Shown here one piece after another: positions 56,524 through 64,000 of a stretch of 64,000 nucleotides of DNA (position 1 is the stretch's first letter; each line of letters opens with the position of its first letter). The notes beneath the pieces were generated by a model. It was not told where the DNA came from. It was given only the letters and a program-made list of their open reading frames with translations, and did no database searches. A program made the translations under genes and the position numbers. The stretch is from contig NZ_JAGGLN010000001.1 of NCBI RefSeq assembly GCF_017874455.1, forward strand, positions 248,001 through 312,000. Direction: 5' to 3'. The DNA comes from Methanobacterium aggregans (GTDB lineage Archaea > Methanobacteriota > Methanobacteria > Methanobacteriales > Methanobacteriaceae).

Positions 56524-56919
56524 ATGTTTAAAAATATAATGCTTCCAACGGATGGTTCAAAATTTGCAGAAAAAGCAGCAGACATTGCAATAGAAATGGC
56601 AAAAAAATTAGATGCCAGAGTCACAGCAGTCCATGTAATAGATGACAAACTCATATACCCCTTTGAAGTCCTGGAAGAAGAAGGGAAAACCGTACTGAAC
56701 CATGTTCAGGAAAAGGGAAAGGAAAATGGGGTTCCGGTTGATGAGATACTGATAGTTGGAAGCCCAACACGCGACATGGAGAAGATCGTTGAAAAGGCAG
56801 GTGCAGACATCATTATAATTGGCACCCATGGAAAAACTGGCCTTGAAAAACTTTTAATGGGCAGTGTTGCTGAAAACACCCTGAAAACCGTTAAAGTTCC
56901 AGTTTTAATCGTGAAATAA
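56524..56919 (+). CDS. Universal stress protein, UspA family
   Basis: A 131-residue USP: MFKNIMLPTDGSKFAEKAAD at the start, and the ATP-binding pattern IIIGTHGKTGLEKLLMGSVAENTL (G-x2-G-x9-G-S) at the end. GGGGTGAT precedes the ATG. It lies in an operon-like run after the flavin reductase. Second USP in the window; the other, at 9242, has the same layout, but the two are only distantly alike. Confidence 0.94.
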   Translation: MFKNIMLPTDGSKFAEKAADIAIEMAKKLDARVTAVHVIDDKLIYPFEVLEEEGKTVLNHVQEKGKENGVPVDEILIVGSPTRDMEKIVEKAGADIIIIGTHGKTGLEKLLMGSVAENTLKTVKVPVLIVK

Positions 56920-57005
56920 GTCTAAAATAATCCTCAACGTATCTAATTTTTTAATTTTTCCCTTTTTTTATAGCATCATTATGGTTTTATAGGAAATGGT
57001 TTATT

Positions 57006-57437
57006 ATGAGGCTGTGGAGTTTACACCCAAAGTACCTGGACTCCAAGGGAATTGTTGCCCTTTGGAGAGAAGGATTACTTGCAAGAGCCGTGCTTATGGG
57101 TAAAACAATGGGTTACAGGAACCATCCTCAGCTTCAGAGGTTCAAAATCCAGGATGAACCTTTAGTTGCGATTGACACCTACCTTTACCATGTTTATTTA
57201 GAATCACAAAAGAGGGGTTACAGCTTCAAAAGGGATAAAATTGGGAATAAATTCATGGAAAACCAGATCCATGTAACCCTTGGACAGATGGAATATGAAT
57301 TTAACCACCTCAAGGAGAAGCTGAAGCTGAGAAACGTTTCAATGCACAGAAAACTTCAAGAGCTTGATGAATTAGTTCCAAATCCTGTTTTTAAAGTTGT
57401 TGAGGGTGGAGTGGAAGATTGGGAAGTTATTAAATGA
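57006..57437 (+). CDS. Pyrimidine dimer DNA glycosylase / endonuclease V-like protein
   Basis: A 143-residue protein of the T4 endonuclease V (DenV)-like family: MRLWSLHPKYLDSKGIVALW with the family-typical WREGLLARAVLMGKTMGYRNHPQLQRF. Members are small single-domain enzymes that remove UV-induced pyrimidine dimers; the N-terminal region carries the active site. The archaeal members may have a different substrate. Its place in the oxidative-stress block fits DNA repair. Confidence 0.85.
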   Translation: MRLWSLHPKYLDSKGIVALWREGLLARAVLMGKTMGYRNHPQLQRFKIQDEPLVAIDTYLYHVYLESQKRGYSFKRDKIGNKFMENQIHVTLGQMEYEFNHLKEKLKLRNVSMHRKLQELDELVPNPVFKVVEGGVEDWEVIK

Positions 57438-57623
57438 TCTTTTTTATAAAAAATATGGAAAATATATGGTACTCCTAATTTGTGATATCCATAAATTGAT
57501 TGAAACAAAGGTTTGTATATTCGTTTTTGAAAAGATTCTTATGGTAGATTGATGAAATAATTATTAAAAATAACAACTTCCTTAAACTTTATTTAAAAAT
57601 TAAAAACTTGAGGAGTGGTTTAA

Positions 57624-57785
57624 ATGAAAAGATACAAGTGCAAAGCCTGTGGATATATATACGACCCTAAAGTTGGAGAACCCAGAACCAATACAGAGCC
57701 AGGAACACCATTTGAAGAGCTGCCAAGCAACTGGCACTGTCCACAATGTGGAGCTGGAATTAACAGGTTCATACCAATAGACTGA
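57624..57785 (+). CDS. Rubredoxin
   Basis: A 53-residue rubredoxin, an iron-tetracysteine electron carrier. The two knuckles are CKACGYIYDP and CPQCGAGINRF; the hydrophobic core residues and EPGTPFEELP are typical. It probably donates electrons to peroxide- or oxygen-reducing enzymes. AGGAGTGG precedes the ATG. A second rubredoxin follows about 150 bp later and a third lies at 60584 on the other strand. Confidence 0.96.
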   Translation: MKRYKCKACGYIYDPKVGEPRTNTEPGTPFEELPSNWHCPQCGAGINRFIPID

Positions 57786-57937
57786 AGTGATATCCTTACA
57801 AAAAAACCTTTTTGTCTTTAAAAACATCATAGAAAAATAGAGAAACCTTTTAAATAGGATGTAACCATAGAATTAAACGAAATTTTTAACATTTGAATTT
57901 GTAGTTAAATTGCTTTAATGTGAAAGGAGGATGTTAA

Positions 57938-58099
57938 ATGAAAAAATTCATATGCACAACCTGTGGATACGTATACAACCCCGAAGAAGGAGACCCAAAC
58001 GCGGATATTGAGCCAGGAACAGCCTTTGAAGATCTACCAGATGACTGGTGCTGTCCACTCTGCGGAGTTGGAAAGGAAATGTTCCAGGAAATGGACTAA
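57938..58099 (+). CDS. Rubredoxin
   Basis: A 53-residue rubredoxin with CTTCGYVYNP and CPLCGVGKEMF; the linker reads EEGDPNADIEPGTAFEDLPDDW. AAGGAGGATGTTAA gives a strong ribosome-binding site. It differs clearly from the preceding copy, so this is not a recent duplication. The ferritin gene follows about 60 bp later. Confidence 0.96.
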   Translation: MKKFICTTCGYVYNPEEGDPNADIEPGTAFEDLPDDWCCPLCGVGKEMFQEMD

Positions 58100-58161
58100 A
58101 AAAGGGATCAAACCTTACTTTATTTTTTAAATGTAATTTAAATACATATGGGGGTATTTTA

Positions 58162-58671
58162 ATGGAAGAAAAAATGCAGGATGCCCTGAACAGCCAGTTA
58201 AATGCAGAGCTTTACTCATCATATCTGTACCTGTCCATGGCAGCATATTTTGAATCAAAGGACATGGCAGGTTTTGCAAACTGGATGAGGGTTCAGGCAC
58301 AGGAAGAACTTGCACATGCAATGAAATTCTATGATTATCTCGCACAGAGGGGAGGTAAAATTATGCTTACCCAGATAAGTACGCCTCCAACAGAATGGGA
58401 ATCAGATATTGCAGTTTTTGTGCACGTTTACGAACATGAGCAGATGGTAACAGGTCTCATAAACAAACTCGTGGATCTTGCACTTTCCCTGTCCGATCAT
58501 GCAACAAACAACTTCCTGCAGTGGTTCGTGGCAGAGCAGGTTGAAGAAGAAGAATCTGCAAGTGGAGTACTTCAAAAACTCAAATTGATGGGAGATGCTC
58601 CCGGTGGAATATTCATGCTTGACAGTGAACTTGCAAAAAGGGTTTACAATCCTCCAGCAAGAACAGCATGA
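58162..58671 (+). CDS. Ferritin
   Basis: A 169-residue non-heme ferritin that stores iron and limits Fenton chemistry. The ferroxidase ligands are visible: LNAELYSSYLYLSMAAYF (Glu16), QAQEELAHAMKF (Glu49, His52) and FLQWFVAEQVEEEESA. Length is normal. The ATG at 58162 has GGGGTATTTT upstream; the longer frame from 58048 would add a leader of no family likeness. It lies behind two rubredoxins, in an iron and oxygen handling block. Confidence 0.96.
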   Translation: MEEKMQDALNSQLNAELYSSYLYLSMAAYFESKDMAGFANWMRVQAQEELAHAMKFYDYLAQRGGKIMLTQISTPPTEWESDIAVFVHVYEHEQMVTGLINKLVDLALSLSDHATNNFLQWFVAEQVEEEESASGVLQKLKLMGDAPGGIFMLDSELAKRVYNPPARTA

Positions 58672-59034
58672 ATCCCAGGTTGCAGATTTTTAATCAAGGA
58701 ATACACCTGTTTTTTAATTTTTTTATCTGATCCATATCTCTTTTTTTAAGAAATCCTTTTTTCATGGAAATCCTTTTTAAGAACTGATTCAATACTTTTG
58801 AATGAAAAAAGAAAATTTAAAACTACTTAAAAACGTTAAAAGGAATTTTTTTCATTTTAAATATTATTATTAAATTGATCACTTTTCATTTTAACACCAT
58901 CCCTATTTTTAAGGCTTAATTTACATTTTAATGGATAAAATGTCCTTTTCAGATTAAAATTGAAATTAATAATAAATAGAATTAATAAAGATAAGTATTC
59001 TAATATTAAATATGAAGGAATGGGGGTTTAAAAA
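58672..59034. other. Intergenic region between ferritin and peroxiredoxin genes
   Basis: About 360 bp, AT-rich, with no gene. The stretch AAATCCTTTTTT occurs twice near 58750-58784. T-runs at 58711-58750 may end the ferritin transcript. No TTCG/CGAA repeat of the kind seen at 50833 is evident. Confidence 0.45.
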
Positions 59035-59712
59035 ATGGGTGAAAAGGTGTACGAATTAAGGCGTATTAAAAAGGAAGGTAAAGGAATGCCCCTTATAGGG
59101 GATGAATTTCCTAAAATGGAGGTTAAAACAACCCAGGGCATGATGAAGCTGCCCAAGGTATTTAAGGGGAAGTGGTTCGTTCTATTCAGCCACCCTGCAG
59201 ATTTCACTCCAGTCTGTACAACTGAATTCATTGCATTTCAGAAGAGGTATGAGAAGTTCAGAGAACTTAACTGTGAACTTATAGGCTTGAGCGTTGACCA
59301 GGTTTTCTCACACCTCAAATGGATAGAGTGGATGCAGGAAAATTTGGACACAGAAATAGAGTTTCCTGTAATAGCAGATACTGGAGAAGTAGCTCACACC
59401 CTTGGATTAATACATCCTGCCAAGGCAACAAATACTGTTAGAGCAGTGTTCATAGTGGACCCTGAAGGAATAATAAGGGCAATACTTTATTATCCCCAGG
59501 AACTTGGACGTAACATGGATGAAATACTCAGAATGGTGGAAGGACTGCACAAGGTTGATCATGAGGGGGTTGCAGTCCCTGCAAACTGGCCTGAAAATGA
59601 GTTGATTGGTAAGGGAACAATAATTCCACCACCAAATGATGTTGAAACAGCCAAAACACGGAAAGAAAAATATAAATGCTTTGACTGGTGGCTCTGTTAC
59701 AGAGAGGAATGA
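59035..59712 (+). CDS. Peroxiredoxin, Prx6/AhpC-type
   Basis: A thiol peroxidase. The peroxidatic Cys is in HPADFTPVCTTEF (about residue 62 with this start), with the conserved Thr and Arg motifs (TNTVRAVFIVDPEGIIRAI). The C-terminal part PPPNDVETAKTRKEKYKCFDWWLCY contains additional cysteines for resolution, as in archaeal Prx6-like enzymes. An internal ATG at 59086 (MPLIGDEFPKME) would give 208 residues, near the family norm; the start used here has GGGGG 7 nt upstream. The true start is not certain. Confidence 0.93.
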   Translation: MGEKVYELRRIKKEGKGMPLIGDEFPKMEVKTTQGMMKLPKVFKGKWFVLFSHPADFTPVCTTEFIAFQKRYEKFRELNCELIGLSVDQVFSHLKWIEWMQENLDTEIEFPVIADTGEVAHTLGLIHPAKATNTVRAVFIVDPEGIIRAILYYPQELGRNMDEILRMVEGLHKVDHEGVAVPANWPENELIGKGTIIPPPNDVETAKTRKEKYKCFDWWLCYREE

Positions 59713-59860
59713 ACTGGTTGAATGGACATATTGAATGGATTATTGATTATGAACTAAATGATCGATGTGACTATTTGAGTAAAGGCAAGGAAATTGGGAT
59801 GTTGAATAAAAACTGAATAAAAAATATGTTTTTTTTTATGTAAATAGGAGGTTTGTATTA

Positions 59861-60478
59861 ATGGAAAAAAAATTTTATGAACTACCTGAACTTCCCTATG
59901 GATACAAAGATCTGGAACCCTACATATCAGAGGAACAGCTGAAAATACATCATGACAAGCATCATCAGGCCTATGTGGACGGTGCAAATGCACTGTTGAA
60001 AAAATTTGATGAACGTGGTGCAGGTGAAGAATTCGATCTCAAGGCAGTTTCCAAGGAACTATCCTTTCATGTTGGAGGTTTCACACTTCACAAACTCTTC
60101 TGGGCCAACATGGGGCCTGCAGAAAAATGTGGGGGCGAACCAACAGGGTTGATAGCAGAATACATAGAAAAAGACTTTGGAAGCTTTGAAAGATTTAAAA
60201 AAGAATTCACTCAGACCGCAGTTAGCACTGAAGGTTCAGGATGGGTTGCATTAACCCTCTGCAGAGGTACAGACAGGATATTCATAATGCAGATAGAGAA
60301 GCACAACGTCAACGCAGTTCCAGGCTTCAGGTTGATGATGGTACTGGATGTCTGGGAGCATGCATACTACCTTGACTACCAGAACAGAAGACCCGAATTT
60401 GTGGAAGCATTCTGGAACCTTGTAAATTGGGATGAGGTAAACAGGAGAATGAAGGTCTGGCTGGACTCACCCCTTTAA
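59861..60478 (+). CDS. sodB: Superoxide dismutase, Fe/Mn type
   Basis: A 205-residue Fe/Mn SOD. The metal ligands are His30 (QLKIHHDKHHQAYVDGAN), His77 (GFTLHKLFW), Asp163 and His167 (VLDVWEHAYYLDY). The residues around the active site (GSGWVALTL) resemble iron enzymes, but the metal cannot be settled by sequence alone. AGGAGGTTTGTATTA precedes the ATG. It stands between the peroxiredoxin and the third rubredoxin. Confidence 0.95.
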   Translation: MEKKFYELPELPYGYKDLEPYISEEQLKIHHDKHHQAYVDGANALLKKFDERGAGEEFDLKAVSKELSFHVGGFTLHKLFWANMGPAEKCGGEPTGLIAEYIEKDFGSFERFKKEFTQTAVSTEGSGWVALTLCRGTDRIFIMQIEKHNVNAVPGFRLMMVLDVWEHAYYLDYQNRRPEFVEAFWNLVNWDEVNRRMKVWLDSPL

Positions 60479-60583
60479 ATAGTTCCAGTTCCCAAATTTT
60501 TTATTTTTTAAAAATCTTTAGTTTTAAAACTTTTTAAAAATCTTTCATTTTTTAAAGCTAATCTTAAACATTTCCTCCTATAA

Positions 60584-60745
60584 TTAACCAATGGCCTGGA
60601 AGCGAATTTTACCGGCCCCACAATTTGGGCAGTGCCAGTCATCGGGTAGATCCTCAAAAGAAACGCCTGGATCAGTTTTGGTTCTAGGTTCACCAATTTC
60701 AGGGTCGTATATGTACCCACATACCTTACATTTGTACCTTTTCAT
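60584..60745 (-). CDS. Rubredoxin
   Basis: A third rubredoxin, 53 residues, on the minus strand. The knuckles are CKVCGYIYDP and CPNCGAGKIRF. It is closest to the one at 57624 (MKRYKC start and the EIGEPRTKTDPG block). GGGGGAATAAT precedes the ATG. It converges with the superoxide dismutase gene. Confidence 0.95.
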   Translation of the reverse strand: MKRYKCKVCGYIYDPEIGEPRTKTDPGVSFEDLPDDWHCPNCGAGKIRFQAIG

Positions 60746-61036
60746 ATTATTCCCCCAGTATCTAATGAAAATTCAGATTCTACTTTGAATATCTCCTTTT
60801 TTTAATAATGAATGGAATATAATGAAATTTTAATTCAAATCAAAACTATGAATGGTTCTTCACATAATTATATGAACCTTTTAATTATTAGAATTAATCA
60901 ATTGAAACAAATTATTTTAACAGATTCAATTTCAGCGTAAGGTATAAGTTTAGTTTTCATAAACCTAATTACTGGATAAAAATTTAATTTAATGATAAGT
61001 TTATTGAAAATATTTAATTGAAAGCAGGAGATGGAC

Positions 61037-62335
61037 ATGATCTGGAATAGTGAAGCAGAATGTATGTCTGCAGAGGATACAAGAGAACTGCAGCTTAAAC
61101 GATTACAGGAAGTTGTTAAGAGGGCCTATGAAAATGTTCCCTACTACCAAAAAAGATTTTCTGATGTTAATGTATATCCAGAGGATATTGAAACCTTAGA
61201 TGATATAGAAAAACTTCCATTTACAACAAAAACAGATTTAAGGGATGCATATCCATTTGGAATGTTTGCGGTTTCACAGGATGAAATAGTTGAGGTTCAC
61301 ACAACATCTGGAACCACAGGAAAACCAACTGTATCAGGGTACACTCGAAAGGACCTGGATATCTGGGGAGAGGTCATGGCAAGGGCACTGACAATGACAG
61401 GTGTCAAAAAAAGTGACAGGGTTCAGAACAGCTATGGATACGGACTTTTCACAGGGGGTATGGGAGCTCATTACGGCGGACAGAAGATAGGAGCCACTGT
61501 CATACCAATATCTGCTGGAAACACAAGAAGACAGCTTGAAATAATGCAGGACTTTGAAACAACAGTTTTAACATGCACACCTTCCTACGCACTCTACCTT
61601 GCAGAGGTTGCAGAAAATGAGGGCATAGACACGGAGAAACTCAAACTCAAGGCTGGTTGCTTTGGAGCAGAGATGTGGACCGAAGAAATGCGCAAAGAAA
61701 TTGAAAAAAGACTTCACATACGCGCCCAGAACGTCTACGGATTAACTGAAATTATGGGTCCAGGTGTTGCAATGGAATGCGAAGTCCAGGAAGGACTCCA
61801 CATCTTTGAAGACCATTTCTACCCTGAAGTTATGGATCCTGATACACTGAAACCTGTTCCTGATGGTGAGAAAGGTGAACTCGTTCTCACAACACTTACA
61901 AGGGAAGGAATGCCAGTTATAAGGTTCCGTACAAGGGACATAACAGCCCTCAGAAGGGGAAAATGTGCATGTGGAAGGTCGCAGGTAAAAATGGACAGAA
62001 TAACAGGCCGTTCAGATGACATGCTTAAGGTCAGAGGAGTTATAGTGTTCCCATACCAGATAGAGAAGGCCCTACTGAAAATCGATGGACTTGAACCCCA
62101 CTACCAGATCATAGTCACAAGACCAGAACAGCTGGACGAACTTGAGGTACAGGTTGAAGCATCACCAGCACTCTTTTCTGATGAAGTGAAACATATAGAA
62201 GAAGTTAAACGTAACATTGAAAATATAGTACACAGTGAAATTGGTTTAAGGGTCACAGTAAACCTTGTTGAGCCAAGAACACTCCCTAGAAGTGAAGGGA
62301 AAGCTGTGAGGGTCATTGATAAACGTAAATTTTAA
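61037..62335 (+). CDS. Phenylacetate-CoA ligase-type acyl-CoA synthetase
   Basis: A 432-residue AMP-forming ligase. The nucleotide site is TTSGTTGKPTVSGYT (about residue 91). The aryl-CoA ligase order continues with YGYGLFTGGMGAHYGGQ, VYGLTEIMGPG and the C-terminal RTLPRSEGKAVRV. It activates phenylacetate or indoleacetate to its CoA ester. In methanogens it usually accompanies indolepyruvate ferredoxin oxidoreductase and an ACT protein. The ATG at 61037 is preferred over 61031, since GGAG lies 6 nt upstream. Confidence 0.92.
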   Translation: MIWNSEAECMSAEDTRELQLKRLQEVVKRAYENVPYYQKRFSDVNVYPEDIETLDDIEKLPFTTKTDLRDAYPFGMFAVSQDEIVEVHTTSGTTGKPTVSGYTRKDLDIWGEVMARALTMTGVKKSDRVQNSYGYGLFTGGMGAHYGGQKIGATVIPISAGNTRRQLEIMQDFETTVLTCTPSYALYLAEVAENEGIDTEKLKLKAGCFGAEMWTEEMRKEIEKRLHIRAQNVYGLTEIMGPGVAMECEVQEGLHIFEDHFYPEVMDPDTLKPVPDGEKGELVLTTLTREGMPVIRFRTRDITALRRGKCACGRSQVKMDRITGRSDDMLKVRGVIVFPYQIEKALLKIDGLEPHYQIIVTRPEQLDELEVQVEASPALFSDEVKHIEEVKRNIENIVHSEIGLRVTVNLVEPRTLPRSEGKAVRVIDKRKF

Positions 62336-62467
62336 TTCAAAAATAAGGGTTTTATAATTTTACATGAGCTCTAAATGAAATCATGTAAACTATTCGGAAC
62401 CCATTAAAATTTTGTATTTTTGAAACGAAAGGAAAATAATGCAAATATCAAGAAAAGGGGAATTGAA

Positions 62468-62899
62468 ATGAAGTTGAAACAAATATCCGTATTTCTGGAG
62501 AACAGAAAAGGAAGGCTGCAGAAAGCATTGAACATAATTTCCAATGCTAAAATCAATATAAGGGCTCTTTCAATAGCAGACACATCTGAATTTGGTATTT
62601 TAAGAATGATTGTTCCTGAACCAGATAAAGCCCAGAAGATACTTGAAGAAAATGATTTTGTTGTTAAGGTGAACGATGTCATTGCTGTAGGTGTTCCAGA
62701 CAAACCAGGCGGACTTGATGGTATTCTTGAGGTTTTAAATAAAGCAGATGTAAATGTGGAGTACTTATATGCCTTTGTTGAGAAAAAATGTGAAAATGCC
62801 ATTGTTGTCATTAGAACAGAGGACATCGATACAGGTATAAAGGTACTTAAAGATGGTGGAGTGGCAATGCTCTCACCAGAAGAAGTCTACACCCTTTAA
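62468..62899 (+). CDS. Tandem ACT-domain protein
   Basis: A 143-residue protein with two ACT domains: KQISVFLENRKGRLQKALNII with IRALSIADTSEFGILRMIV (1-68), and VIAVGVPDKPGGLDGILEVL with VEYLYAFVEKK (about 72-140). ACT domains bind amino acids. This protein is the usual partner of the aryl-CoA ligase and may adjust it to aromatic amino acids. The start at 62468 has GGGGAATTGAA upstream; the longer frame from 62420 is poor. Confidence 0.92.
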   Translation: MKLKQISVFLENRKGRLQKALNIISNAKINIRALSIADTSEFGILRMIVPEPDKAQKILEENDFVVKVNDVIAVGVPDKPGGLDGILEVLNKADVNVEYLYAFVEKKCENAIVVIRTEDIDTGIKVLKDGGVAMLSPEEVYTL

Positions 62900-63001
62900 A
62901 AACTTCTTTTATCTAATTGTAAATCATAAATTTCATTTTTTTTTGTTTAAGGGTCACAACACTGGTGTGGGAATTTTTCAAGGTAAATTAAAACTTGTTT
63001 A

Positions 63002-63255
63002 TCAGCCCTGTTTATCAATTATGTTTTGTATATCCTCTGAAATTATCTGGCTATCTTCATCCACAGGTATTAAACTTATTTCATCCGCTGATTTTATTCC
63101 AACATCCAGTTCTGCTGCCCTTCGTATCTGTTCAAGTTCAAATATAGGGCCCTTTGAGACTTCTTTCGTGGTCCCATAGTACCGTAAAATTGCAACTGCC
63201 ACAGCATCAACTGCCACCCTATCAGTACCCGCCAGAAGAAGATTTGAGTTTTATT
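63002..63255 (-). pseudogene. C-terminal remnant of a DUF362-type protein
   Basis: An 83-codon open stretch reading SNLLLAGTDRVAVDAVAVAIL, then RYYGTTKEVSKGPIFELEQI. LLAGTDRVAVDAV is the typical C-terminal segment of DUF362 iron-sulfur proteins. An in-frame TAA stands directly before it and nothing of the N-terminal part can be found upstream, which is occupied by AT-rich DNA and the zinc-ribbon gene. It is best read as a truncated pseudogene. Confidence 0.65.
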
Positions 63256-63319
63256 TTAAAGATTTACATTAAAAAGAATTTGAAGATCTAATAATAACCT
63301 TAAAAAATGTGAAAATAAT

Positions 63320-64000
63320 TCAGATCATTTCAAGGTACTTCCTCTTAATTTCATCAAACTCTTCCTGGGTTATGGCACCAATATCCAGAAGTTCCTTGGC
63401 CTTTTTTATTTTCTCAACTGGATCAACTTCTACATGTTCATCAGGGGCCTTTTCAGGGGTTTCTGGTTTAAGAATCTCCTCTTGGGGTTCAGTTTTAACT
63501 GAAACACTTTCAGTGGGCACTTCTTCAACAGCTGCTTCAGTTTCCTTGTAAGATTCCATTTCCTTTTCAGAAGTTTCAGGTTCATCTGCATCTTCAAGCT
63601 TTTCAAGAAGTGATCCTTCACTTTTCCTGGACTCTACTTTTTCTTCAAGTTCTTCAGAAGGTTTCACTGTCACTGGAACCTCTTCACCTTCATCTGGGGC
63701 AGACACTGTGACCTCTTCACCTACCACTGGTTCTGATTCAAATTTTTTACCACAAACAACACAGAACTTGGCTGTTTTAAGATTTTTAGATTTACACGAA
63801 GGACATAACTTAAAATCGGAGTCTATAGATTTTATTTGAGGTTTTTCCTTCTCTGGGGTTTTGATCTCATCTAATGGTTTTCCACATCCAACACAGAACT
63901 TGGCTCCCTCAGGATTTTCTGTCTGGCATGAACTGCAAATTTTAAACTTCAATCCAGCATCACTTTTAATTGGCTTTCCACTTCTTTTTGCATCGAGCAT
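63320..64000 (-). CDS. Double zinc-ribbon protein with acidic linker and SHOCT-like C terminus (edge of window)
   Basis: At least 226 residues. Two zinc ribbons are at residues about 22-42 (CSSCQTENPEGAKFCVGCG) and 66-85 (CPSCKSKNLKTAKFCVVCG). A long linker rich in Glu, Pro, Val and Ser follows (about 90-190) and is likely disordered. The last 30 residues (IKKAKELLDIGAITQEEFDEIK) are a SHOCT domain, a small module for oligomerisation. The first codon visible is ATG at the very edge of the window; the true start may lie further upstream. Function unknown. Confidence 0.82.
   Translation of the reverse strand: MLDAKRSGKPIKSDAGLKFKICSSCQTENPEGAKFCVGCGKPLDEIKTPEKEKPQIKSIDSDFKLCPSCKSKNLKTAKFCVVCGKKFESEPVVGEEVTVSAPDEGEEVPVTVKPSEELEEKVESRKSEGSLLEKLEDADEPETSEKEMESYKETEAAVEEVPTESVSVKTEPQEEILKPETPEKAPDEHVEVDPVEKIKKAKELLDIGAITQEEFDEIKRKYLEMI

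Noticed and set aside
60508..60720. A 70-codon minus-strand frame
   Set aside because: It is a shadow of the third rubredoxin (60584-60745), which is read in another frame.

Overview
The window comes from an AT-rich, hydrogenotrophic methanogenic archaeon of the Methanobacteriales, most probably Methanobacterium or a close relative. The markers are MfnB (methanofuran synthesis), a methyl-CoM reductase component A2 ATPase, archaeosine tRNA-guanine transglycosylase with a PUA domain, archaeal-type PheT, archaeal NAC, an MsvR-type redox regulator, a pseudomurein-binding-repeat protein, archaeal SecD/SecF, and archaeal promoters (purine-rich BRE plus TTTATATA-type TATA boxes). I see no rRNA, tRNA, CRISPR array, transposase or prophage.

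Layout. 1-7800: a TetR regulator with a palindromic operator, a DUF169 protein and a DHA2-type drug exporter; dapB; two small membrane proteins flanking an unexplained GC-rich, hairpin-rich patch; pheT. 7900-18250 (mostly minus): YjbQ, PyrI, a cation exchanger linked to a universal stress protein, SecF-SecD, a flavodoxin, and the arginine genes argC, argB and argJ. Between argC and argB lies a promoter-preceded, strongly structured candidate RNA. 18340-24310 (minus): a tightly overlapping metallophosphoesterase - NYN nuclease - membrane-anchored double-palm (GGDD) protein operon, then NAC and tgtA. 24700-25450: an iron-sulfur flavoprotein behind two tandem palindromic operators. 25600-37300: a surface glycan/glycoprotein locus (six glycosyltransferases or glycosyltransferase-like proteins, methyltransferase, flippase, UDP-xylose-synthase-like epimerase) holding a heavily damaged UDP-sugar dehydrogenase. 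37350-43900: a five-copy 17-bp tandem repeat, a CCG-domain/LUD-domain Fe-S pair, mfnB, guaB, a DUF4012 protein and mobA. 44094-49900: a thymidylate synthase whose catalytic Cys is replaced by Ser, then on the minus strand a PMBR protein, cbiT, ubiX, an HD phosphohydrolase, moaE and nadM. 49990-60750: msvR divergent from hcp with an inverted-repeat operator between them, an AAA ATPase behind degenerate repeats, component A2, and an oxidative-stress island (flavin reductase, USP, UV-damage glycosylase, three rubredoxins, ferritin, peroxiredoxin, Fe-SOD). 61030-64000: an aryl/acyl-CoA ligase with an ACT-domain partner, a DUF362 remnant and a zinc-ribbon protein reaching the window edge.

The most interesting candidates are: (1) the phosphoesterase/NYN nuclease/GGDD palm operon, whose composition resembles a nucleotide-second-messenger circuit; (2) the argC-argB intergenic RNA candidate; (3) the Cys-to-Ser change in ThyA; (4) the decaying UDP-sugar dehydrogenase next to an intact downstream decarboxylase. 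All functional statements come from reading the sequence and recalling families; no searches were run.
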